Assembly: GCA_013329455.1 (NCBI GenBank)
Contig: DUKF01000194.1
Span: 1 to 14,574, forward strand
Source: Methanotrichaceae archaeon
GTDB lineage: Archaea; Halobacteriota; Methanosarcinia; Methanotrichales; Methanotrichaceae
Reading direction: 5' to 3'
Length of the DNA stretch: 14,574 bases
Position numbers and translations under genes: made by a program. Positions within the stretch are counted from its first letter, which is position 1. Each line of letters opens with the position of its first letter. Shown here piece after piece: positions 6,565 to 11,992 of this stretch. Below the pieces are notes generated by a model. That model was not told where the DNA came from. It saw nothing but the letters and a program-made list of their open reading frames with translations, and searched no databases.

Positions 6565-6810
6565 TCAATCAAAGCTCGGTTGAGGTGGGCTGACCCGGAT
6601 CACTTCTTCGGGACAAGCATCTTGCGCCTCGCTCAGGCATTCCTCAAATTGATCTGGAGCCGAGCCCTCGTCAAGCTTTCCAGCAATCCTGTACTTCTCG
6701 GCCACCATGCTCCAGCCGTCATCAGGATTTTCCTCAAAGAATTCTGGGCAGCTTCCCCAGCACTGGCCGCAGCTTATACAGCCCTCCCGTTCTATCGTTA
6801 CGATAATCAT
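6565..6810 (-). CDS. single-cluster 4Fe-4S ferredoxin
   Basis: An 81-residue ferredoxin. Cys11, Cys14 and Cys17 (GCISCGQCWGSCP) plus Cys66 in DACPEEVIRV match the four ligands of a monocluster archaeal ferredoxin. Cys21 and Cys58 are left over; they match the places of the structural disulfide known in Pyrococcus furiosus ferredoxin (Cys21-Cys48). The ATG at 6810 was chosen because GTGATC lies just before it and the ferredoxin fold starts there (MIIVTIEREG); a TTG at 6831 would add seven residues without a clear ribosome-binding site. It is last in the run of seven genes from 10662 and starts 27 bp after the DsrH-like stop. It is a cytoplasmic electron carrier, perhaps feeding or draining electrons of the sulfur relay; the partner is not known. 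Confidence 0.87.
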   Translation of the reverse strand: MIIVTIEREGCISCGQCWGSCPEFFEENPDDGWSMVAEKYRIAGKLDEGSAPDQFEECLSEAQDACPEEVIRVSPPQPSFD

Positions 6811-6837
6811 AAGATCACATTCTGGACGCAAGGCCTT

Positions 6838-7140
6838 TTAAAATGCGAATAACCGATCTTCGCCTTCCATAACGTCTTCAACCAGCCTCTCGTAAAAGTC
6901 TCCCAGAATCTCCACATTCTTCCTGGCCACGATCCCCCTCGCAGCCACGTCCTCTTTGCAGGCGTATATATCACAGGATGGCGGAAGGAGCGAGGCTTGG
7001 TTCAGCAGGTGATAGACGCCGTCGCCCACCAGGTACAATCTCGCTTTTTTTGATCGGGCCAAAAGCTTCAGGCAGAGCTCAGACCTCGGGCTTTGAGGAG
7101 ATTTTGTCAGTAGGAAAACGCATGTTGATTTTGAACCCAT
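6838..7140 (-). CDS. dsrH: DsrH/TusB-like sulfur relay protein
   Basis: A 100-residue protein of the DsrEFH (TusBCD) superfamily. Family signs are VFLLTKSP near the start, LYLVGDGVYHLLNQ (35-48; GDGVY is a DsrH/TusB hallmark) and IYACKEDVAARGI (58-70), where Cys61 falls at the family's active-cysteine position before the conserved RG. In bacteria these proteins form a hetero-hexamer that carries persulfide sulfur on cysteine, for tRNA thiolation (TusBCD) or sulfur oxidation (DsrEFH). ATG 7140 has AGGGGGA nearby upstream and lies 12 bp after the DsrF-like stop. It acts in the cytoplasm with its two neighbours. Confidence 0.75.
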   Translation of the reverse strand: MGSKSTCVFLLTKSPQSPRSELCLKLLARSKKARLYLVGDGVYHLLNQASLLPPSCDIYACKEDVAARGIVARKNVEILGDFYERLVEDVMEGEDRLFAF

Positions 7141-7152
7141 CGTCGTCCCCCT

Positions 7153-7503
7153 CTAAAGCAGGATAAGGCAGTCTGAATCTTCGATCGCCTCAAGGAAGTC
7201 ACCCTCGTCGGCCAGCTCCACCATCTCGATCAGCTCCTCCTCAAATAGCCCCCTTTTCACCACCGAGAACTCGTGAGCCAGAACCCTCAACTCGCCGTAT
7301 ACGTAGAGGATGTCGGCGAGGTTTGGAACCCCTAGGCCCTTGGAGTTTTGATTTGCCAGGGCAAGGTACGCGCCGTCGCCGTAAAGCCCCAGAGTCACTT
7401 CCATCCTCCCGAGGCTCACGGCCGCGGCGTTAATGATGCCGAAAGCCTTCTCGCTCCCGTAAGGTGCGGAATCCAAGAGGTAAAAGGCAGATCTCATCGG
7501 CAT
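7153..7503 (-). CDS. dsrF: DsrF/TusC-like sulfur relay protein
   Basis: A 116-residue protein of the DsrEFH superfamily. DSAPYGSEKAFGIINAA (11-27) matches the TusC/DsrF pattern (APYGS), and LGLYGDGAYLAL (38-49) is the second conserved strand and loop. At the position of the active cysteine in the DsrE and DsrH neighbours it has His77 (AHEFSVVKRG), so it is probably a structural rather than sulfur-carrying subunit, as in bacterial TusC. ATG 7503 was chosen because AGGTGA lies 7 nt upstream inside the end of the DsrE gene. Alternatives are ATG 7497, which would overlap the DsrE stop as ATGA, and TTG 7509, too close to AGGTGA. Either way it is translationally coupled to DsrE. Confidence 0.78.
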   Translation of the reverse strand: MPMRSAFYLLDSAPYGSEKAFGIINAAAVSLGRMEVTLGLYGDGAYLALANQNSKGLGVPNLADILYVYGELRVLAHEFSVVKRGLFEEELIEMVELADEGDFLEAIEDSDCLILL

Positions 7504-7862
7504 AGACAAATCACCTTGTCACTTTTGCTCAGCATCTCGGGAAGATCGTAAAGGCTGGAGATTTTCGGCCCATCATAGTAATCTTTGCAGGATCCGTCTT
7601 CGTTCGCAAAATAGCCCCTGGCGGCAGCACATCTGGAGCAGGCTCTTATGACCGCCCCCCTTTCTGTGAGATCGGCGAAAAGCTCGCCCTCGTTGGCAAA
7701 GAAGGAGGGATTCTGCCCTTCGCGGGGCATGTGGACCGCGTCAAGATAGAGGAATATGTTCACATGATACCGTTTCAGGGCGGCATCAGCGATCTTGTAG
7801 GCGATCTGTGCATACTCGGAGATGTAAGGGCCGTCGGCGAGGATGATGGTAAGCGTCTTCAA
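7494..7862 (-). CDS. dsrE: DsrE/TusD-like sulfur relay protein
   Basis: A 122-residue DsrE-family protein. MKTLTIILADGPYISEYAQI gives the first strand and the loop seen in TusD/DsrE. NIFLYLDAVHMP (35-46) is the second strand, and VIRACSRCAAARG (71-83) carries the presumed sulfur-accepting Cys75 plus Cys78. The start is placed at TTG 7862 because a perfect GGAGG (7868-7872) lies 5 nt upstream. The longer frame from TTG 7919 would overlap the previous gene by 35 bp, with a low-complexity Ser/Pro/Glu N-terminus unlike the family. The Fe-S regulator gene ends 22 bp before this start. With the DsrF- and DsrH-like proteins it would form a cytoplasmic sulfane-sulfur carrier. No TusA, TusE or DsrC partner is in the window. 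Confidence 0.8.
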   Translation of the reverse strand: MKTLTIILADGPYISEYAQIAYKIADAALKRYHVNIFLYLDAVHMPREGQNPSFFANEGELFADLTERGAVIRACSRCAAARGYFANEDGSCKDYYDGPKISSLYDLPEMLSKSDKVICLCR

Positions 7863-7884
7863 AAATGCCTCCGATTCCTCCGGT

Positions 7885-8682
7885 TCAGATGTACTCGGCG
7901 AGGACTTTGAGATGTTCAAGGTTTTGCCTGTACTTCGGCTCCTTTAGAGGTGCACACAGGTCCAGGGAGACCTCCCCAGCCATGAGCCTGATGGCGAAGG
8001 AGTAACAGCTCTGCTCGCCGCACTCGCCGCAATCGGTCCGGGGCAGATACTTTCTTATCTCCAGGGGGTCGACCTTGACCCTCTCCCGGGGTACTGGAGT
8101 GACGCCTGATTCTATCGCCCGGTTTATCGTCGTCCTCAGGTCGTCGAGAATCTTTTTTGCCTCGTCCTCGTCTTTGATCATCGTCATGGTGACCTTTCCG
8201 GATCCGTAGACGGTGATCAGGATCTCCCCTCTCTGGATCATCAGGGCACCGATCTTTCCCGAATACCTGCCTCTTGGAAAGAGAGGCTCCAGGTGCTTGA
8301 GGGATCCGGCCAGGGGCGGTGCCATATTGGCAATGGTCCTGAACTTCGTCGAATCGGCTATGCAGGGGATCAGCTGCCTCACCTCTGCGATCTCCACCGG
8401 TTTTGCCTTGGAGAGGTCTGCAGCCTTCTGTGGCCCTTTCTCCGATTTCTCCTCCATAAAATTCTTGCCGAACTCGCTAAGGCTCGCATTCCCATCCTTG
8501 ATCTCGAGCAGGCCAGCTTGTTCCAGTATCTTGAGATGGTAGTCGAGCATCGATTTGCCGACCGCCTCTCCGATTTCTTCGACCGTTCTATCGCCATTTG
8601 CCAATAGGCTCATCATCTTTCTTCGAGGGGCGTTGGCCATGGCGTTGCTCACCATCTTGATATCGTCCGGTTTTCCCGGCAT
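7885..8682 (-). CDS. ArsR-like winged HTH regulator fused to a C-terminal Fe-S domain
   Basis: A 265-residue two-part protein. Residues 8-75 are a winged helix of the ArsR type: NAPRRKMMSLLANGDRTVEEIGEAVGKSMLDYHLKIL and a wing ending ASLSEFGK. A middle alpha-beta region (100-195) includes GRYSGKIGALMIQRGEILITVYGSGKVT. The C-terminus has CGECGEQSCYSFAIRL...LC (Cys218, 221, 226, 243), the putative 4Fe-4S cluster domain also found in corrinoid Fe-S and CO-dehydrogenase-linked proteins. A DNA-binding protein with a Fe-S cluster suggests sensing of redox state, oxygen or Fe-S status. ATG 8682 is preferred because AGGTGG lies 5 nt upstream; GTG 8691 directly follows the stop of the redoxin-CcdA gene. 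It sits inside the sulfur-relay run, so it probably controls this operon and possibly the divergent ars operon. Target and ligand are not known. Confidence 0.85.
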   Translation of the reverse strand: MPGKPDDIKMVSNAMANAPRRKMMSLLANGDRTVEEIGEAVGKSMLDYHLKILEQAGLLEIKDGNASLSEFGKNFMEEKSEKGPQKAADLSKAKPVEIAEVRQLIPCIADSTKFRTIANMAPPLAGSLKHLEPLFPRGRYSGKIGALMIQRGEILITVYGSGKVTMTMIKDEDEAKKILDDLRTTINRAIESGVTPVPRERVKVDPLEIRKYLPRTDCGECGEQSCYSFAIRLMAGEVSLDLCAPLKEPKYRQNLEHLKVLAEYI

Positions 8683-8691
8683 TTTCACCAC

Positions 8692-10089
8692 CTACCAGAG
8701 TTTGTAACCGAAGTATCGGGCTGCAAAGACCAGCCCGGTGATTATTATCATCACCCCGAAGGCTCTGACGACCCACTTTCCGATGACTAAGTACTCCTCG
8801 CCCACCTTTCCCCCAAAGGACCTGGTGAAGGTGGATATCGGGATTATGGGAACGCCGTGGCCCAACCCGAAGACAAAGAGCATCAGCCCTCCGGTGATGG
8901 GCGATATATCCTGAGACATCAGCCAGATCAGCGCCGGAAATACCAGGGAGATGGCGCAGGGAGCCCAGCCCAGGGCGAAGAAGACACCCAGGGTGAAGGC
9001 CCCGATGAAGGTCGAATACTTGAATAGGCCGATGGAGATGTTAACGACCCTCTCCATGAAGCTCTTCTTATCCCTGAACTCCTCTTCCTCTCTTGAAGGG
9101 AGTCGGGACGTTATCGGCTCGATGATCTCGCCTACGGGCTTGAATACGTTTATCCCCAGAACCACCAGGAGGGCGCCAGCCGCGAGATCGAAGAACCTCG
9201 AATCCCTGACAAATACCCCCATGTTGGATATGAATAGGCCCACGACGAAGAAGACGAGGGCCATCCCAAGGGTGAAGGCGATCCCGATCATCAGTCCCTC
9301 TCTTGACGAGGACCCATAATCCTGGTCATCTGTCAGGACCTTCTTCTTGCGAGAGGTCATGATGTAAGATAACATGGCTATGAGAAGCGCAAGAGAGCAG
9401 GGCGAAAAGGATGTGATGATCCCGAGGGCGAACATCCCCAGAAACGATATCTTCTGGATGGATACGCTCCCTTCCATCTCGAACCATTCACCTCGTTCCA
9501 GGGACTCGATCTTGGATTGGAGGGTCTCAGCGTCCTGGATTCCGTCGATCTCTCCTCGCCCAAGCTGGTAGACGTGGTAGACGCCCACCACCATCCCTTC
9601 TCTGTCGATCAGCAGTATAGTGGGGTTGGAGAACCCTCCCTCGAAGTTGGTGTAGTCGACATACTTGCCTGCGATATCGTAGGGCTCGAACTCCTCGGCC
9701 CAGATCCAGCTCACGTTTGCGTTCCACCAGCTATCGACAAGAGTTTTGCCGTCCTTGGAGAAGGGGTTCTTCCTCACGTTCAGGGTTATGAGGTTCACGT
9801 TCGGATTATTTTCCTTCAGCCGTTGAAGCTGGCCTATCTGGGCTTCAAGGATCTTTTCGCACTCGACGCATAGCGGGCTCTCAATGTTCGTTATGTGAAG
9901 GACCACTACCTCTCCCTTGAAATCGCTCAGGGAGAAGTTGCCGCCGTTGAGGTCAGCGGCTCTGAAGTCAGGCGCCAGGATCAGTTCCTCTGTCGAGCCT
10001 GAAGTTGAGTTATAAGAGAATACGGCAATTAAAGCAACGAGAAGAGTAATGCTTCCAATAATCAAAAAATTTTTGTGATCAGATCTCAT
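8692..10089 (-). CDS. redoxin-CcdA membrane fusion (thiol-disulfide transfer across the membrane)
   Basis: A 465-residue fusion. Residues 8-26 form a membrane anchor. Residues 38-190 form a redoxin/TlpA-like thioredoxin fold outside the cell, with a CVEC redox pair (Cys74, Cys77), APDFRAADLNGG and cis-Pro in NPTILLID. Residues 213-462 form a CcdA-type multi-helix domain with the two signature cysteines in SFSPC (Cys231) and GWAPC (Cys378). CcdA/DsbD proteins pass electrons from cytoplasmic thioredoxin through the membrane to external thiol proteins; here donor and acceptor domains are joined. The ATG at 10089 follows the stop of the thioredoxin-fold gene by 6 bp. It is followed directly by the Fe-S regulator. 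It probably keeps the extracytoplasmic CKAC protein reduced; it might also move reducing power to sulfur compounds. Confidence 0.88.
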   Translation of the reverse strand: MRSDHKNFLIIGSITLLVALIAVFSYNSTSGSTEELILAPDFRAADLNGGNFSLSDFKGEVVVLHITNIESPLCVECEKILEAQIGQLQRLKENNPNVNLITLNVRKNPFSKDGKTLVDSWWNANVSWIWAEEFEPYDIAGKYVDYTNFEGGFSNPTILLIDREGMVVGVYHVYQLGRGEIDGIQDAETLQSKIESLERGEWFEMEGSVSIQKISFLGMFALGIITSFSPCSLALLIAMLSYIMTSRKKKVLTDDQDYGSSSREGLMIGIAFTLGMALVFFVVGLFISNMGVFVRDSRFFDLAAGALLVVLGINVFKPVGEIIEPITSRLPSREEEEFRDKKSFMERVVNISIGLFKYSTFIGAFTLGVFFALGWAPCAISLVFPALIWLMSQDISPITGGLMLFVFGLGHGVPIIPISTFTRSFGGKVGEEYLVIGKWVVRAFGVMIIITGLVFAARYFGYKLW

Positions 10090-10095
10090 CCCCGA

Positions 10096-10662
10096 TCACG
10101 CGTCCCAGTTCTCGACATTCTCCTCGTGATAGTCGATGGCGTCCTCGACGTGGGATCTAACCATCTCCTCGCCGCCGGCGGCATCCTCCATGCTGTGCCA
10201 TCCTACAACGACGTTCCCGTCAGAGTCCTGGACCAGGGTCAGGACGATCGTCAGCGGGATAAAAGGCTTGCCTCCGTTGGGGTCGTAGATGTCGAAGAGC
10301 TCTCCCGCTTTCTGGTCGCTGCCGCCTGATATCAGGTTTTCGTATGTCACGTCATCGCCATAGTCTTCCAGGACGGCGTCCACGTAGGACTCCTGATCAA
10401 CGCAGGCTTTGCACTTTCCAGCACTGTGGTCCAGGACCAGGACAGGCTTTTCTTCCAGGGTGTCAAGGATCCACTGGGGATGGTCGACTTCAGAGCCAGC
10501 GTTCGGATGCTGGTCGGGATAGACGGTCCACCAGTCATCGGGTCCGGATCCGACCGAGTATTCTGTTGCCGAGACGACGGCGACGAGGCCGGCCGCCAGA
10601 ATGATTCCCACAACCAGGGTTGTGAGATGCTTAATCTTAATTAAATGCGAAATGAATACCAA
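10096..10662 (-). CDS. secreted thioredoxin-fold protein with CKAC site
   Basis: A 188-residue protein with an N-terminal hydrophobic segment (about 12-32, ending VVSATE), then a short region and a thioredoxin-like domain (about 60-180). The active site is CKAC (Cys84-Cys87) after VLVLDHSAGK. Pro136 in KPFIPLTIVL fits the cis-Pro loop. It is probably an external thiol-disulfide protein working with the redoxin-CcdA fusion 6 bp downstream. The start is uncertain: TTG 10662 is the only conventional in-frame start before the signal segment (a TAA lies just upstream), yet the two TATA-like boxes at 10670-10687 would place the transcription start at or below it. It is the first gene of the minus-strand sulfur operon, divergent from the ars operon. 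Confidence 0.78.
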   Translation of the reverse strand: MVFISHLIKIKHLTTLVVGIILAAGLVAVVSATEYSVGSGPDDWWTVYPDQHPNAGSEVDHPQWILDTLEEKPVLVLDHSAGKCKACVDQESYVDAVLEDYGDDVTYENLISGGSDQKAGELFDIYDPNGGKPFIPLTIVLTLVQDSDGNVVVGWHSMEDAAGGEEMVRSHVEDAIDYHEENVENWDA

Positions 10663-10667
10663 CTCCC

Positions 10668-10690
10668 ACTTTTATACTCTATATTTACCC
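10668..10690 (-). promoter_or_regulatory. promoter region of the sulfur/redox operon
   Basis: Two TATA-like boxes lie on the minus strand: TAAATAT (10681-10687) and TATAAAA (10670-10676). The first would start transcription near 10658, the second near 10647. Either gives a leaderless or nearly leaderless message for the TTG-started gene. Assignment uncertain. Confidence 0.4.
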
Positions 10691-10753
10691 CACTTTTTCT
10701 CACACCGTGGATTCGACCACGACTACCTTCTCGTGGCCCTTCAGAGATGACGC

Positions 10754-10791
10754 ATCAATATAGATTGATATCTGATGGTTCAGTCATCAGA
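10754..10791. promoter_or_regulatory. two adjacent inverted repeats in the divergent intergenic region
   Basis: ATCAAT-atag-ATTGAT (10754-10769) and TCTGATG-gttcagt-CATCAGA (10771-10791) are perfect dyads one base apart, upstream of both divergent operons. They look like protein-binding sites, possibly for the Fe-S helix-turn-helix protein of the minus operon. The link is inferred from position only. Confidence 0.4.
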
Positions 10792-10975
10792 GCGTACATC
10801 TGAAGTCCGATATTTTGGTGGAGGATATTCGTATATATAGTTGTTGGATTGCACAACGCATTATCCTCATAGAAGCGGTTTAACCCCCTAAATAGACTCC
10901 ATTAAAGCCGTATCTGAATTCGAAATCGCATCAACATAAGGCATCTTCGGTGTCTTTGAAGAACATATCTAAAGA

Positions 10976-11026
10976 GAGTCGATATGCTTATATATCGAAA
11001 TGGTTTGATATGACTCAGGTGAGTCA
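10976..11026 (+). promoter_or_regulatory. ars operon promoter with candidate ArsR operator
   Basis: A TATA box, CTTATATATC (10987-10996), sits inside a GATAT...ATATC dyad. It is flanked by GAGTC (10976-10980) and GACTC (11012-11016), with GATATG repeated at 10981 and 11007. Directly before the GTG start lies a perfect dyad TGACTC-aggt-GAGTCA (11011-11026) that covers the ribosome-binding site AGGTGA and the expected transcription start near 11017. ArsR repressors bind dyads over their own promoters, so this is a good operator candidate; as RNA it could also hide the ribosome-binding site. Confidence 0.55.
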
Positions 11027-11341
11027 GTGGGAGACGGCAAGGCGAAATCGTTCCTGAAAAAGCTCTTCAGAGGTGGGTCGAAAGGCTGCTGCTGTTGTGG
11101 TCCAGGGATTGTCAGCGTAAGAGACATCAGCGTCGAGGGCTCGATCGTGGGCATAAAAGGGCTTGACGAAACCATCCAAAAATACCAGGATGAGGGAAAG
11201 ATGCCGGACGACCTGACAGGATACGAGCTTTTAGAGACGCTTGTGAAGATGAATCGCATCAATGAATCGAAGAGAGAGGCTTATCGGGTGGCCCTCTTGA
11301 GGGAGTACCATCGGTGCAGTGAGAGCCAGAAGGAGCGATAG
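11027..11341 (+). CDS. small CCCC-motif protein, first gene of the ars operon
   Basis: A 104-residue protein with a basic N-terminus (FLKKLFRGGSKG) followed by four consecutive cysteines (Cys21-24) and GPGIVSVRDISVEG. The rest is a helical region (about 42-97: IVGIKGLDETIQKY, YELLETLVKMNRINESKREAYRVALLREY) with one more cysteine near the end. Start is GTG 11027 with AGGTGA 4 nt upstream. No signal peptide or membrane segment. I do not know a characterised family. Its place at the head of an ArsR/ACR3 operon and the cysteine cluster suggest arsenite or thiol-metal binding, perhaps delivery to the exporter, but this is inference. The 47-residue cysteine-rich gene follows after 6 bp. Confidence 0.75.
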   Translation: MGDGKAKSFLKKLFRGGSKGCCCCGPGIVSVRDISVEGSIVGIKGLDETIQKYQDEGKMPDDLTGYELLETLVKMNRINESKREAYRVALLREYHRCSESQKER

Positions 11342-11347
11342 GCCCAG

Positions 11348-11491
11348 ATGAAATGCGTTATATGTGGCAAGGAGGCAAGTTCCCTCTTCAAGGTGAGACA
11401 TCGAGAGAGGGGACGGGTGAAGATCTGCGAAGAATGCTTGGCGGAGGAGAAGGAGAGGCTCCTTTCCTCCCGCGGTTGTTCCTGTTGCTGA
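11348..11491 (+). CDS. 47-residue cysteine-rich zinc-ribbon-like protein
   Basis: A short gene in the gap between the CCCC protein and ArsR. It encodes MKCVICGKEASSLFKV... with CxxC at Cys3/Cys6 and CEEC at Cys27/Cys30, a treble-clef or zinc-ribbon-like spacing, and ends GCSCC (Cys44, 46, 47). Seven of 47 residues are cysteine. The ATG at 11348 lies 6 bp after the previous stop, with AGGAGCGATAGG (a ribosome-binding-site match in the previous gene's end) just before it. The TGA lies 10 bp before arsR. The first two CxxC pairs probably bind zinc; the C-terminal cysteines may bind arsenite. Function not known. Confidence 0.72.
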   Translation: MKCVICGKEASSLFKVRHRERGRVKICEECLAEEKERLLSSRGCSCC

Positions 11492-11501
11492 GCTGATAGA
11501 T

Positions 11502-11897
11502 ATGAACGAGGATGTCGAACCCCAGGACCCGTGCGTTGAGAGGTTGGCGAGGCTGACGGGAGATCGGTGCAAGGCCAAGAACGCGGCCCGAAGGCTTCAG
11601 ACCCTCACCGACAACATAGATGAGTCCGAGCTTGTGGCAGAGGCCGAGATCTTCAAGGCGATGTCCGACCCTTGCAGGCTTGCGATCCTCAAGCTCCTCA
11701 GGGAGGGCGAGCTTTGCGTCTGCGAGATCATGACCGCCCTCGATAGACCCCAGTCTTCCACCTCCCATCATCTCTCCATCCTGAAGAGGGCTGGCCTGAT
11801 AAGGGAGCGAAAGGAGGGGAAGTGGTCCCGCTATCGTCTCTCCGAGGGTGCGGTAATAGAGATGATGAATTTGGCGAAGCTGATGACGAGCCTTTGA
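11502..11897 (+). CDS. arsR: ArsR-family arsenite-responsive repressor
   Basis: A 131-residue winged helix repressor. The core (about 48-125) has FKAMSDPCRLAILKLL, the metal site ELCVCEI (Cys72, Cys74), the recognition helix QSSTSHHLSILKRAGLI and the wing KEGKWSRYRLSE. Cys72 and Cys74 correspond to the two key arsenite ligands (Cys32/Cys34) of E. coli ArsR; the third cysteine of the classical CVCDLC box is not present here. Extra cysteines are Cys58 in the core and Cys11/Cys23 in an N-terminal extension of about 45 residues, longer than usual for ArsR. When arsenite binds, such repressors leave the operator and allow transcription. The dyad at 11011-11026 is a likely target. It precedes the exporter gene in the same operon. 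Confidence 0.92.
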   Translation: MNEDVEPQDPCVERLARLTGDRCKAKNAARRLQTLTDNIDESELVAEAEIFKAMSDPCRLAILKLLREGELCVCEIMTALDRPQSSTSHHLSILKRAGLIRERKEGKWSRYRLSEGAVIEMMNLAKLMTSL

Positions 11898-11908
11898 GTC
11901 AACTAAAG

Positions 11909-11992
11909 ATGATCGCAGGGCGGCTGCTGGTCGCCCTCCTCCTATCCATCAGTAAAAAATGGATGAAAAGACTCGGATGTGATCACGATTAA
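11909..11992 (+). CDS. possible 27-residue hydrophobic small ORF between arsR and acr3
   Basis: ATG at 11909, 11 bp after the arsR stop, encodes [18 protein letters not shown]... and ends ...GCDHD at TAA 11990-11992. It overlaps the exporter start by 14 bp. The exporter's GTG lacks a good ribosome-binding site, so this ORF could supply translational coupling. It could also be chance reading of the hairpin at 11917-11937. No ribosome-binding site of its own is clear. Confidence 0.25.
   Translation: MIAGRLLVALLLSISKKWMKRLGCDHD
11917..11937 (+). other. hairpin in the arsR-acr3 gap
   Basis: AGGGCG-gctgctggt-CGCCCT is a perfect 6-bp GC-rich stem with a 9-nt loop in the 81-bp gap. It has no T run after it, so it is more likely an mRNA stability or processing element than a terminator. 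Confidence 0.4.

Larger units (their letters stand above)
10663..11010. other. divergent intergenic region between sulfur and arsenic operons
   Basis: No credible gene is seen on either strand. It holds the minus-strand promoter boxes, two adjacent dyads, an unassigned strong TATA-like GTATATATAG (10831-10840) that belongs to neither neighbour by distance, and the ars promoter near its right end. Base composition is AT-richer than the flanking genes. Confidence 0.6.

Noticed and set aside
7494..7919. Longer DsrE frame starting at TTG 7919
   Set aside because: It overlaps the upstream gene by 35 bp, adds a low-complexity tail unlike the family, and ignores a perfect GGAGG before TTG 7862.
10706..10722. 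CGTGG-attcga-CCACG resembling a tRNA T-arm
   Set aside because: The loop has 6 rather than 7 bases and no acceptor, D or anticodon arm fits around it, so it is not a tRNA; no other tRNA was seen in the window.
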